The position numbers were made by a program, and so were the translations under genes. A DNA stretch of 64,000 nt. It comes from Plumapathes pennacea. Its lineage: Eukaryota; Cnidaria; Anthozoa; Antipatharia; Myriopathidae. The DNA is taken from the NCBI GenBank assembly GCA_964036295.1, contig OZ038463.1, positions 21,687,069 through 21,751,068 on the forward strand. The letters are read 5' to 3'. The notes under the pieces were generated by a model that worked only from the letters and a program-made list of their open reading frames with translations, had not been told where the DNA came from and searched no databases. Positions 20,957 to 50,448 of this stretch are shown piece after piece; the first letter of the stretch is position 1, and each line of letters begins with the position of its first letter.

Positions 20957-21173
20957 AAGGGCGCGTTCGATTGGGTCTATTCCGGAATAGGAGTATCGCT
21001 GCTGATCAGTAACATTCTTTGCTTTGCAGCTGATAAAGGTTAGGATGTATCAGGAGCTGTTTAAAATGCAAGCGTTTAGGTTTTTAAAACAATTTCGAAC
21101 AAAATCTCTCACAACAAGCAAAACTAAGGGTCATTATAGCTATTCCGGAATAGACCAAATCGAACGCACCCTA
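20957..21173. repeat. Inverted-repeat element with GGGCGCGTTCGATT ends
   Basis: AGGGCGCGTTCGATTGGGTC and TATTCCGGAATAG at the left mirror CTATTCCGGAATAGACC and AAATCGAACGCACCCT at the right, giving arms of about 36 bp around a non-coding core. Such ends are often seen on hAT-type MITEs; that assignment is inference. The rest of 20501-21455 shows no gene. Confidence 0.65.
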
Positions 21174-21455
21174 ATGAAATGTTCGTCATGAAAAATGCAG
21201 TACATGGATTCGGTGGAATCGCCTTCCCCTGTTCTAATTTCATCACGAAGCTCCTCCGTCTTGTGAAAACCGCTGAATTCACTCATTTCCATAGTCATGA
21301 TCCTTCCAGCGGCACTGCTCACTCATACACCATACCGGCTTTGATCAATATATGCTGTTGATGGTGCAAATACACGAAACCTTTGCAGATGAAGCGTCCT
21401 CTTATGTGTTCTCATGTGGTGACTCTTGATCACTACTTCAACCCTACTATGTCTT

Positions 21456-23450
21456 CTACTGTACACTATCTTCTTCAGTACTCGAAGTCACGTGTGTAAA
21501 CCCTGCCGCTCCGACCAGCTGATCAGTTCGTAGCAACTGCGATACACACTGCAGCAAATGGCTGAACAACAAATACTTTCCCATGAACGGCTCAAAAATC
21601 TCCCTTTCAAAGGGATTGAAAGAATTTCCAGTTCTTCCGTCGACCCCATGTGCAGTTCCGCTCACCCATGCCTTGTCAGTAGACGACAATACATGGACAA
21701 GTTTACTTTTTTGACCAATGGATGTGTGTGAATTAAGATGTAGCTGCCTTGGTATTGCCAAAAGGCCTTTACTCAAGATACGACAAGCTAAGGCCTCATA
21801 GGAATCTGCTGAAGTCTTGGAATAAATGTCCAACTCGTGGCTAACGACAGCTTCTGTAGCCCCTCCAGCTGGTAAGAGCTTCAACTCGTCCTGGTCTTTG
21901 TCAAACGCCATTCGGATGGTTTTCAACGCGCCAAGCACAGCAATAGAGTATTGCTGGCAAATGCCTTGAAATGACCCGCACAGCAACAAACTGTGAGGTG
22001 AGGCTTCCTTAGTGTCCGTCTGGACACCCAGGTGGGGTGAGGCTTTCTTAGTGTTCGTCTGGACACCCAGGTGGGGTGAGGCTTCCTCAGTGTCTGTCTG
22101 GACACCTAGGTGGAGCGAGGCTTCCTTAGTGTCCATTTGGACACCAAGGTGGGGTGCGGCTTCCTTAGTGTCCGTCTGGACACCCAGGTGGGGTGAGGCT
22201 TCCTTAGTGTCCGTCTGGACACCCAGGTGGGGTGACGCTTTCTTAGTGTCCGTCTGGACACCCAGGTGGGGTGCAGCTTCCTTAGTGTCCGTCTGGACAC
22301 CAAGATGGACGTATCTGTGCTGTCCGAGGATGGTTCGTTTACAAAACACTCCTGTACCCACAAAGCTGGTGGCGACGCAATCTTCGTACACATCAAATTC
22401 TGCTAGTGGGTTAATTTGAGCGCATACACAGATATATTCTGTGTATTCTGGAGGAATCATGTGAACAGCGCAAATCTTAAGCTGCCGACAAAAGTGCAAG
22501 ATGAAGTCAGCCAGTGTTTCAGAGGACAGAATCAGACTTACACCATTGTTTTTCAACTTATTTAAAATCCGTAGAACTCGCGTCCTTTTCCAAATCAAAG
22601 CATCGTCTAAAGCAGACACGCTTTTCAATTCAAGGGCAGCATTAACCTGCAGGTCATCCGAATCTAACCGGCAATCAAGGACGACGAATTTGAACGGGCC
22701 ATCGACAGGTGACAAGGGAAGGTTGTGTTGATCTGTAGCAAAGTCTCGCGGAATAAGAATTCCTGGAAGAACTTTCGAAGAGGTCACAGGAATTCCTGGA
22801 ACTTCGACGCAAAGCCGTGGAAAATTGTCAATCAATCGTAAAACTGTATCGTGGATCGTTTTGTCTTCTGCAGACGACCAAGCATTGAACACAAACTCGG
22901 CAAGAAGCTTGCTCAATAGGGACACAGTGCCAGATGGAAATTTACCGCAGAGAGTAGTCTTTATAAGAGATATGACTCTCTGTTTCACTGAAATGTTACT
23001 TTCGGTACGTAAATTAACCTTCAGAGATAATCTCTCCAGTATCGGTAGTACTAATGTATCCAGAATTCTCGCGTTTAGCGAGGCGAATTTCTGTGACATT
23101 GCGATGAGAAACCTTTTTTGCCCTGGGTCAAGTTCAGTCGAGTCCCTGGTAATTGGGCGGCCTTCATAGCTGTTCATAGTACTCCTCAGCACTTCAGCAA
23201 GGATCAAGACAAATGACGAAGCACCATCGCCTGCGATTCCACAATGGCAAACGATCTTGTCAACAATCATGCGTCCAATCGGATGGGCGACTGAGAGCGA
23301 CTTGAGAATCACAGCACCGCTGTTTGTTATGAGAATATTCCCAGAAGAGGATGTTAACATGACGTCTAGACCGTTGGGTCCGAAAGTACTCTTTAAAACG
23401 CTTTCCAAACTCTGCGAAAGCATCACAGCATCTTTCACGACAACCGCCAT
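21456..23450 (-). CDS. BBS10: BBS10, chaperonin-like Bardet-Biedl protein
   Basis: A single-exon gene of 664 codons. BBS10 is a vertebrate-type divergent group II chaperonin homologue that works with MKKS, BBS12 and CCT subunits to assemble the BBSome for ciliary membrane traffic. The N-terminus keeps chaperonin motifs (GPNGLDV at 24-30, ILITNSGAVILKSL, HPIGRMIVDKI, GDGAS at 74-78). Later segments match BBS10 specifically as I remember it: VPGIPVTSSKVLPGILIPRDF, HRYVHLGVQ, HSLLLCGSFQGICQQ and MGKYLLFSHLLQCVSQLL near the C-terminus. An eight-copy 13-residue repeat (residues 382-485) interrupts the region between HRYVHLG and LLLCG. The ATG has A at -3 and G at +4. A weaker out-of-frame ATG 7 bases upstream opens a 65-codon overlapping uORF. 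It is divergent from RUN-DEF8. Confidence 0.9.
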   Translation of the reverse strand: MAVVVKDAVMLSQSLESVLKSTFGPNGLDVMLTSSSGNILITNSGAVILKSLSVAHPIGRMIVDKIVCHCGIAGDGASSFVLILAEVLRSTMNSYEGRPITRDSTELDPGQKRFLIAMSQKFASLNARILDTLVLPILERLSLKVNLRTESNISVKQRVISLIKTTLCGKFPSGTVSLLSKLLAEFVFNAWSSAEDKTIHDTVLRLIDNFPRLCVEVPGIPVTSSKVLPGILIPRDFATDQHNLPLSPVDGPFKFVVLDCRLDSDDLQVNAALELKSVSALDDALIWKRTRVLRILNKLKNNGVSLILSSETLADFILHFCRQLKICAVHMIPPEYTEYICVCAQINPLAEFDVYEDCVATSFVGTGVFCKRTILGQHRYVHLGVQTDTKEAAPHLGVQTDTKKASPHLGVQTDTKEASPHLGVQTDTKEAAPHLGVQMDTKEASLHLGVQTDTEEASPHLGVQTNTKKASPHLGVQTDTKEASPHSLLLCGSFQGICQQYSIAVLGALKTIRMAFDKDQDELKLLPAGGATEAVVSHELDIYSKTSADSYEALACRILSKGLLAIPRQLHLNSHTSIGQKSKLVHVLSSTDKAWVSGTAHGVDGRTGNSFNPFEREIFEPFMGKYLLFSHLLQCVSQLLRTDQLVGAAGFTHVTSSTEEDSVQ
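21996..22307 (-). repeat. In-frame 39-bp coding minisatellite in BBS10
   Basis: Exactly 8 x 39 bp encode eight copies of HLGVQTDTKEASP with minor variants (TDTKEAAP, MDTKEASL, TDTEEASP, TNTKKASP). The unit begins at the conserved HLG of the HRYVHLG motif and ends at the HSLLLCG motif, so it arose by tandem duplication of resident sequence. Length is a multiple of three in every unit, so the frame is kept. Confidence 0.95.
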
Positions 23451-23768
23451 CTTGCATTTGAGCCGAAGTCAGCGGTTGTGTCCGTACTTTATATAAAAAT
23501 CATTTTATGTCCCAATACACTGATGACATAAGAAAATATGGCGGAGTTTACGTGCGGTTAGAAATTCTTTCGCCTTTCCCAGTTTTTGGAACAATCGAAT
23601 AGAACCATCAGAGGCACTGATAGCTAAAGCTTTCTATACCTACCAAATTACCGGACGGTCAAGAGAAATTGCTGGAAAGTTATGGGAAAGTGTTTATTCT
23701 TGGCACAAAGTCACATGAGGATTTGGTTCTTGTCTTCTGGTGAAATCTGACACTGTATACCGCGTGAT
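23451..23768. promoter_or_regulatory. Bidirectional promoter region BBS10 / RUN-DEF8
   Basis: 318 bp separate the two start codons, which point away from each other. Both transcripts must start here, or the plus transcript slightly upstream of its first coding exon. I see no TATA box at a fitting place for either gene. A decoy ATGGCGGAG at 23538 opens only seven codons. Confidence 0.6.
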
Positions 23769-41989
<18,221 letters not shown>

Positions 41990-42337
41990 AGTTATCCTTG
42001 AGTGAATATTAGTTGGTTGTTGTTGTTGTTGTTGTTGTTGATTTTTTAGTTTGTTTCTTGCCATTTATCTGACCCTGATTGTAGAATCAGACAGTACAAT
42101 ATGTTGTATACATGCTATTATTATATACATACTGAGACATACTCACGAAAAAGCCATATCGTAAAATTTCGTACGCAAATGAGTTCTAGCCAATGAGAGG
42201 CCGCGAACGACGCTTTTCACACGTGAAAAAAATCGTTCGTCCAATCACAAGCTGCGAACGACGATTTTTCACTACTTTTAAAGGGTTTCCCGGTCCCATC
42301 ATAAATGTCTCAGTATGTATATAATAAACAGAAAACA

Positions 42338-42476
42338 TCATGGAAAGTGCTTTGTACAGTTTTTATTCACTCGTTGTTTCGTATCATAAAACTCACTCGC
42401 TCGCAAAGCCTCGCTCGTTCGTTTTATGATACTTCACAACTCGTGAATAAAAACCGTACGCGCGCACTTTCCATGA
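42338..42476. repeat. Palindromic MITE-like element
   Basis: TCATGGAAAGTGC and TTTTTATTCACTCGTTG are mirrored by CAACTCGTGAATAAAAACC and GCACTTTCCATGA. The middle also pairs (ATCATAAAAC / GTTTTATGAT around CTCGCTCGCAAAGCCTCGCT). Confidence 0.7.
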
Positions 42477-43859
42477 AGTAATCTCTATTTAGTGTATCCT
42501 TTTTAATAATTTTAATTTAGCACCAATATTATTAGCTGTTAAAGTTATGGTATAGAGATAGTTGTGGTGGAATTCTTAGTTGTAGCAGAAGCATTGTTAC
42601 AAGATTGTCGATATTGTTATTGTGTTATTATTACTTGTGATATGGTGATATTCATCCATCGACTGGCACTTCCAAATATGGAGGTTTAAAATTCCCACTT
42701 TTGTGACTAAAGTTGTCAAAAAAGTATTTATTAATAGGTAAAAAGAAAGATTGGAAAAGTGGGGAAGAGATTACTGAGTTGGGCTCAATATGTACATGAT
42801 GTCCATGAACTTTTTGTTTTTATGTTGAGACTTCCTTGCTGGGAAGAAGGGGTTCGCTTTACTGCCTCAACAAACCGATTTTTCGCATCGCTTTACGGGC
42901 CATAATTTTCAATGCAACAGTTGTTTAACGACCAAATGTAACAAAACGTCTTTGAAAGACTCAGTGTGAAAAACGAGTATGTCGGCCTCGATGTCGAAGA
43001 TAATCCAAACGTTGGAAGTCCAGATTGAAAGTTGCGGACCGTTAGCTGGGATGCGCGCACCTCTATCTTCAATTGGTGTGAAAAAAATGCAAATTGGGTG
43101 TGGGGATTGGACGGGAAAAGGGAGAATGGGGTTCCTTGCACGGGAACTGGCACGAGTTTCAAAACGAGGCTGCCTGGCATAACTGAGAATGTTACCTTGG
43201 AACTTTGTGTATGTAATTCTCCCCCAATGAAACTTGTGCATCTCCTCTGTAAACGCTTTGGTGCTTTAGAGCGATAGCAAACTCTCTTGTTTCGTGTCTG
43301 GCGAATTTCGTGCCAGGTTAGCCGCGCTTTGAATCCAAAATGGCGGCACCGTGCAATGAGCGAAATGAGTGGCATGTTAGTTGAAAAAGAGTTTTCTGTT
43401 GAACAGACTTAAGTATTCTACAGCAACCTAGACGTGTTTTACATGGGTCGAACACAACTTGTGGCTCAGTAAGCTACATGGCGGGACTGTTGTTATGCTA
43501 AAGGAATATTTAAGTGAAGTATTTGAGTGCTAATTTCTATTTTGTCCCATTAATTGTAAGGTTTTATAGAAGAAAAAGCTCGAACCGCCAATTTTTAATG
43601 TGTAATATTTTTCAGTTTGAAGACAAACTCAAATAAAGAAGTTAAGGTGTGAAAACGAGTCATCGTGTTACCTGACAGAGCGGCAGCTTACATTGCAAAC
43701 GCTCAAGTCTGTCGGAGTCTCCCAAAGATAATCAACAAAATTGTCTTCTTTAATATCACGAGTCAAACTAACTTTTCACTGCCACGTTTTGTTGTTGTTT
43801 ATTTGTTTGTTATTTTGAAAAGATGTTAACGACATAAAGTCCTTTCGACGTTCGCTAAA

Positions 43860-44133
43860 ACCAGGTTTTCCATATGATCGCTTTGATTGCCGGAATCGTC
43901 CGCAAAACTTATGGAGCGATCGAAGCGATTATATGGAAACACATTCACCGGCGATTCCGGCGATCGAAGCGATTGCCGTCACAAGGAACGTCCCGGTTCT
44001 ATCTCAGACGGCCAGATTCCGGCGATTGGTGCGATAGAAATATTTGTAATGGAAACCAACCCGGACACTAGACACGATCATATGGAAACCTCTGGGCGGT
44101 CGCAGCGATTCCGGCGACCATATGGAAACCAGG
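43860..44133. repeat. Inverted-repeat element with CATATGGAAACCAGG ends
   Basis: ACCAGGTTTTCCATATGATCGC at the left end mirrors GCGACCATATGGAAACCAGG at the right end. The interior repeats GATTCCGGCGA and ATATGGAAAC several times, mixing tandem and inverted order. Confidence 0.6.
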
Positions 44134-44513
44134 CTCAACACTGCTGACAGAATCTACTCGATCACTGGGAGCTTTATCAGCTTTCATTTGACAGTCCTTG
44201 AATTGTACTACGACATTAGTCCAGTTGGTATTTAGATCCAAAATAGCTGGAGCAGCCCAAACGACTGTCTTGCTTCATATGGCGCGTTCCTTTTCCATAA
44301 AGCTTGCTAGAGCCCAGATGAAGCTTCATTTTTTCGTTGTACCGACCACAGGAAAGTCTACTGACGCAGGTCAGTGTATATATAAGCATACCAGTAGAAT
44401 TGCACCAACATCGACAAACAGGGAAATCACTTTTATGAAAATTAAGGATTGAACAACTTTTAAGTTATTAAAATAGTACAGGAATGTTTCATCGGCAAGA
44501 GTCATGTTGAAAA

Positions 44514-46146
44514 CTATTTGGTCCCCAGTGGAATGTTGGTCCCGCAATGACGGTAGAAATCCCGCTGAACAGTTGCAACGCGGACGTGTTGGCGTGAGGA
44601 GAGCTCCAGTTGAGGCCGGAGACCGTACAGTGATGACGTCAGGACGGGAACAGCCTTCTGCCGCTCCTGTCGAATACATAACCCGGATGATATTTGTCTA
44701 TATTCTACAAAACTTGACGTAAAAAAGAAGTATTATTTTTAAAGCGATGTCATGCGCAAAACCCTGAATGAAGCAGGAAAGTTGTAAATGGCTTACTTCG
44801 GCGTTCACATTAAGTCCACGGGTGTGCTCTCTGTCGTCCCGGTGAAGCTTGCTACAGTAGCCTTCAGTGATGTGAAATGTCCGATCAAACGGAGACAAAA
44901 TGTTGTACTGAAATGATGACAAGACAATGATTTAGAACAGCGTCTCACTTCCACACAAGAACAATGACAACGACGCTATTAGGGTCCCAGTTTAAAAAGC
45001 CAAAGACACTAACAGTCGTATTTTTGGTGGTTTGTGGGACTTCGGCATTTTTCGTTTTAGAATTGTTCAAGTCCACAATTTTTAAGGTTGGCCAAACACT
45101 GCCAACATTCACAAAGAGCTATTTTTGAATGATTTTCGTCAAACCAATTGTTTAGAGCGCCAACCACAAAGATTGTAAGAAAACGCTTTCAACCAAACAA
45201 AACCCAAAGATCGCAATCAGGTTTTTCTGTTGTTCCTAAATGGACAAATTTGTTTGGAGCAATCCAGAAGCGTAGTAAGCACAAAGCAATATTACCCGAC
45301 TATGCTCTATAAAAACTGGCTACTTTACTCTAAGGTCCCCAAAGGCTCACACGTGGAACTCAAGACAGCATCGTATTTACGTACCTCCTTGTTGGTGTTG
45401 AAGTAGTTCAGACTTTTGAGGTCAGCGGTTGCCGGGTTTGGGCTCGACTTCACACACCAGGCATTGGACAGGCTTTCACTTGTTCCTGCTGTGATCAAAT
45501 GAGAGTCGCGCAAACGATTTTCTGCCTGCAGAATATAATAAGAAAGAAGTCCCTAACAGATATTTGAAACTGACAGCAGTTATCCTGGTCACAGAGCTGT
45601 TTTTGAGGAAAAATCTCCGGGCAGTGTATGTATAGATCAAACACAGTTGACTCGATACTATAAGCTGATTTGTTTATTGTACACCCCTGCACTACAGGCA
45701 CCTCAATTTGTTGACTGAGTTTCAGTTCAAAATATAGAACTTAAAAATATTAATTTGTCAGAGTTTATGGCGCTTTTATTCTTCAAGTCGTCCCAGAAAT
45801 GACACTGAAGAAAATGAAAGCACACATGGAGCAAGACGACAAATTATTTAATTTCTATTTGTAAAGTTTCACTGAAACTCGGCTGACCACTAGTTGTAAT
45901 CCCATAGAGACAAGATAAATACTTGGATGATGAAATACTAGATGATAAGCCATAGATAACAGTCTGTTCCGGCAATACAAAATTTGAGAATATTTCATTA
46001 TCAATCTGGCAGTTACGTGAGTTTTGTTCAATTTCCTCACCTACCCGAATACTTTCGCGCCACTGTTCCTTGATCTGCTCGTGTGTGTAAGTCTTGAGTC
46101 CATAACTGGACATTTTATGCCCTTCACCTGGATATTTAGTGGCCAT
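44514..46146 (-). CDS. CFAP90: CFAP90-like ciliary/flagellar protein
   Basis: Four exons on the minus strand: 46146-46045, 45525-45385, 44907-44797 and 44666-44514. All junctions are phase 0 with GT-AG (GTAGGT, GTACGT and GTAAGC donors; CTGCAG, TTTCAG and CGACAG acceptors). The product is 168 residues. Segments LNYFNTNKEYNILSPFDRTF, CSKLHRDDREHTRGLNVNAE, RQKAVPVLTSSLYG and VATVQRDFYRHCGTNIP correspond to the conserved core of CFAP90 (C5orf49 in human), as I recall it. That is a small axonemal protein of motile cilia associated with doublet microtubules. The first exon (MATKYPGEGHK...) is not recognised from vertebrates but is joined by phase. No exon exceeds 51 codons, so open-frame scans miss this gene. 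It is divergent from MPHOSPH6, 204 bp away. Confidence 0.75.
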
Positions 46147-46350
46147 CTCTGGATCTATGTTTTATAACTCTTATGTGACTGAAAGGTTAGAATCCGTTTG
46201 ACTCATTCACTTATGACGTCAACTTCCAGTGACACAGAAGGAGCGCGTGCCTTGCAATCTGGTACCCAGACCCTCTGAATTTCGCTAAGACAATAGAGAG
46301 TCTGGGTACGAGATCTAGCCGAGGTGGACTGAGTCCGAACATAAACCAAG
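46147..46350. promoter_or_regulatory. Bidirectional promoter region CFAP90 / MPHOSPH6, with palindrome
   Basis: Only 204 bp lie between two opposed start codons. Inside, GGTACCCAGACCCTCT (46260-46275) and AGAGAGTCTGGGTAC (46295-46309) form an inverted pair around a ~20-bp loop. It could be a tiny inverted-repeat insertion or a regulatory palindrome. No TATA box stands out. Confidence 0.6.
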
Positions 46351-48352
46351 ATGGCGGACGAACCGAGAAAAGTGCTGTCGAAAAACTTGATGAAAATGAA
46401 GGTAGCAAAGCTCGCTCGAAAGCATTTTGATTGTGTCCTGAGCGATAATAATCGGTAGGCTTTGTTTTTGTGTAGTTCATGCAAAGGAGGGTTGAATCAG
46501 ACTACAGAAAACAGCTTGAAGAGGAACGGCAGCGAGAGATTGACGAGTCTCACTGGGTTGCCGACAATGTCGACGGACAGAGTGAAAAGTAAGTCTTATG
46601 GCGCCGTCTAAAACACCTGCATTGATTGATACCAGCGATAATTTATCGAGGAACTGCCTTATTTACCTGGTTTAGCCTTATAAGAATTACACCATTTATA
46701 GCCCCTAACGAAATAACTGAAACAGCTCTATGCCCTGAGGAAATGCGTTCTATGCAACAAGCCATCCCTTAAGAATTCCATGAAAAATGTTTTTTTTTTA
46801 CCTCGTCAATGGAATACTAGTCCCTGTGAGGAATTCATAATATGGTCAGTGTGGCAGCAAAACTTTTTGTGACGCTTGAAACATCAGTCAGCAATACTGT
46901 ACATTACTGTAATTTTGTCTCTAATTTAGCTCATGTTTTAGTTTCTGTTCTCTTGCAATAAAAATTGTGTGCTGGCCATTTCACGTTGTATTGTTAGTAT
47001 CACTAAAATGTTCAACACTGTCTTGCAGGAACCTCATTGAAGTGGAACCCAGTTATGTTTATTGTGAGGAACTGTACACTAATGGACGAATGTCTTTCAA
47101 GAATTTCAACCCTGCTGTTGAGGTTAAGACTAATATTATTATTTCAGTTAGACTTTCTGCAGTGTGTATGTAGTGAATACTGCAATAATACACACACAGT
47201 TTATTTGTACCTTTTTTTACACAAGTTTGATAAAAGCTATAATTGGAAAAAATGTTCATGAGATGGTACTATTATAATAGCTACCTGAAATAACCATGTA
47301 GGGCTAGACTAGTCAGGCAGCTGTTTACAGTATTTTTACATTGTTTAGGATCATACCAGACAAGATGGACACAAACAAACCAACAAGCAAACAAACAAAC
47401 AAGCAAAATCTCAAAATAATTATAATAATATCCAACAATATCCATTTGACCACTTCTCACCTGCGATCAGGCCCTCCTTTTATTTTTCGTGTTTTTTGCC
47501 ATCGCAGGTTAGACCACTTCTGATACCTAAACTTTGCTTGACCGAACCAAGTGCTAAGCTTAACACACAGACTACTAAATAAAACAGTATGTAGTAAAGT
47601 AATGTATAATTAGTTTCCAAGACAGTGTTCCCAACCTACAGCTGTACATATCTTATTATTGGCAAGTGTATACTGTATATTTAAGTACCTACAGTTAGTT
47701 GTTTAGAACAGCTATTTTGTGATTCTTTGTAGAAAATGTTCAAGGAGATGCTTGCACAGGAGGAGGAGGTGCAGGCAGAAATACGGGAAAGAGAGAACAC
47801 TATATCTGATGAAGAGATGACCAGAAGGTACAGTGAAACTTGTCTGTGAAAGGACTGGTAAATGCAATGTGAGAACTCTGTCTTGAGCTGTCTGTTTGTC
47901 TTACTGAGTGCATGGTACACTGTAATTTGTTACATGATTGTATATGTGTATCATATTATATTGGCAAAGCACATGTTTATACAACAAATTAAATTAATTA
48001 GCCTCTTGTTTTATCTGTTTATTTGTCACTGAATTAAATGTGAGAGCTCTGTCTCTCTGTCTCTTGTCTGATCTCTCTCTCATTATGTTACTGCATGAAA
48101 GTACTGTCACTTCCCTAACCAGCTGGACTATTTTCCTCTTTTCTCTCCATGTGTACCCTCTTCTTCCTCTTTCTTGTCTGATCTTCCTCTGATATTCCCT
48201 CCCTTGTCAGGTACGAGACTTTAGTGCACACAGTAGGGAAAAAGTTCACAAAACACAAGAGGAAATCAGAAGATCACAGTGTAAAGGGAAGTCCTACTGC
48301 TGTTCAACCAGAAAAGAAGATAAGGCGAGAATTTATGAAGCCCAAAGACTAA
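46351..48352 (+). CDS. MPHOSPH6: MPHOSPH6, nuclear exosome cofactor
   Basis: Five exons: 46351-46401, 46476-46588, 47029-47122, 47733-47827 and 48211-48352. Phases are compatible at each GT-AG junction, and the product is 164 residues (human is 160). Matches to M-phase phosphoprotein 6 run end to end: LSKNLMKMKFMQRR at the N-terminus, QLEEERQREIDESHWV, YCEELYTNGRMSFKNFNP, DEEMTRRYETLVHTVGKKF and a C-terminal EFMKPKD. MPHOSPH6 binds the MTR4/EXOSC10 branch of the nuclear exosome and is needed for 5.8S rRNA maturation in the nucleolus. Start chosen because MADEPRKVLSKNL fits the family and lies in a good context (AAGATGG). Nothing odd in its structure. Confidence 0.95.
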
Positions 48353-50448
48353 ATAACACTTGTACAGTTAACAAGAAAAACTGCACAGCCCTGTGCTCCA
48401 TTCAGGTATCAGTGAAATGTCCATAGAATTATTGTGAGAGTACAATGCAAAGCTGCAGCAGATGAAATGATGACATCCTTCACAAAAAAGATACAATGAC
48501 TCAAAGTTTAGTCATAAAACTGAGGAAAACTGGACAGGTTCTTTTCATCAAGACAGAGTATGACATTATCTTTTATCAACTTCATAATAATGCATCACCA
48601 GTGTTTTGGATTGGTGATACATTTTACTTTTTTTTAGATTGTTTTAGTTAAATGTACTGTACTGGTTTTATGGATGCTCACATTGGATGGTGGTCCAAGA
48701 TACTAAGTGACTGTTCTCAAATATTCAGAAATTCTACTTTTTTATTACCATGATAAAAAAACAGTCATTTTCATATTTTTCAATAGTCCAACACCAGGCC
48801 AGCCACCTACCCTAAAAAATACCCCCTTTAGATTTTTGATGCCCCAAATGGAAAGGATGGGCAATTGGGTGACAAATGGTTGGGAGCAATATTTGAAGTC
48901 TTTGCTCCCTGGGCATAACAAACGATCTAAATTTAGTAAATCAAAGGCTAAGAAAAACATAAATTATTTCAAATAAGCATTACAGGGGTATTATATTTCA
49001 TTTTATCAGCTGCTAGAGCTTGACCAAACAAAAAAAAAAAAAACAAGTGCTGCATAGAGCAAGCAAAGTTTAGTCAGCAAAGTACTGAAAGTTTCAGAGC
49101 CATAAGAACTCAAAGTGCCATCATTTTGACAATATTATTGCCCTTTTTATAAGTTTTGTATGGTCCAAATTTGAAGCTGGATGGGTCAAATCAATCCCTT
49201 TGTTCATTTCTGCAGTAGTAGTGACTCTGCTAAGGTGTCAAAGATGGGTACAGAATTACAATGCACTGACATGATGGTGTATGAAATAAAAATGTGCAAT
49301 ATTTCATTACAAGGTTATATTATTTGCAAACAGTACTGTGAATCAATTACCCTTACTCTATTTTTCCACATATAAGTGTGAGGACCCACATGACATAAAT
49401 ACATGATACTACCCTCATCAATAAAAATTGTTGGCATTTTATTAATTCTTATCTTTGCAGATACATTTACTGTACTGCATGTGTCTACCTGCATGAGTAC
49501 AATAATTGTTACAATAATTATTGGATGTTAATGTATCATTTTCTAGCCCACTGAGATATCATTGAGCCTCCTCACTCTAACCATACAAACATCTTATGTC
49601 ATTCTATTTTTTTCAGAAATCAACAAATTTGTGAGCCTTCAATATACATAAGTATATACTGTACAAATATCAAATGCATTGTGCAAGAAATAATATTGTG
49701 CTCAAATTTTTTTTTTTTTTTTCCAAGTCAAATAGCAAGAGAGCATCACATTTTAACTTGTGTGTCTTTCCGGTGGAATGATGTAGTGCAGTATAGAGTG
49801 CAATTTAAATTCAAAATCCTTCCCACAATTTGCACTTGATATTTGTCTACTGATATACTGTATATATCTTGTATCAGCACTGTGTACCTTTAGGGCCCTT
49901 CAGGCAACTTATCTAGTCTGAAACTAAAAAAACACATGTTCTTAGAGCAAAGAAAATCGGTAAAAAAAGATGTAAAGAAGCTGCAAGAAATAATGTACAT
50001 ATTGCATTGTCCTAAAAAACTACATTTTTTATTATTTTATTGATTGAAGCAACCTGTGCAAGTTCTGGCTCCTTAACATGATGCCCTTTCATGGTCAGAA
50101 GTACATCATATTGGTGCAATAATATTATTGGTCACAAGCTCTTTTCAATAAAATATATTTAATTGCTATCTTTCTCTGTAAACAAGGCCAAACATCAGCA
50201 ACCAAAAATAGGTATAGACTTCTATAAAGAGGCAAAAGTATGTAGTCTGTCACCAATGTAAGTAGAAACTAAAACTTACAGTATTTTGCAAATTTTGTTC
50301 AAAGTTTGTCTCCCACCATAGGGTACAGTACTGGTAAGGCCTTTTAAAAATGTTTTAACTCAATAACTAGTTAGTGATAATTTGATACAGTAAGTGCAAC
50401 AAAACCGACTTAAAGTGAGGTCAGTCTAACATAACTGTACCATTACTG
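48353..50448. other. Convergent intergenic region MPHOSPH6 / TMEM64
   Basis: 3' flanks of two genes facing each other. AT-rich, with A-runs near 49030-49043 and T-runs at 49708-49721. No recognised exon or element end. Confidence 0.45.

Larger units (their letters stand above)
41990..44513. other. Convergent intergenic region RUN-DEF8 / CFAP90
   Basis: This holds both 3' flanks and several repeats but no gene that I recognise. A (TTG)n run is at 42013-42040, and a candidate AATAAA for RUN-DEF8 is at 42323-42328. Two palindromic elements (42338-42476 and 43860-44133) are listed separately. ATGGCGGCACCGTGCAATG at 43339 opens only 13 codons. Confidence 0.5.

Noticed and set aside
22012-22419. 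Plus-strand 135-codon frame of repeated WTPRWGEASLVSV-type sequence
   Set aside because: Antisense of the 39-bp minisatellite in BBS10; no homology and no start context, and it ends when the repeat ends.
43339-43380. ATGGCGGCACCGTGCAATG as first exon of another gene
   Set aside because: Opens 13 codons only, no good donor follows and no downstream homologous exon was found.
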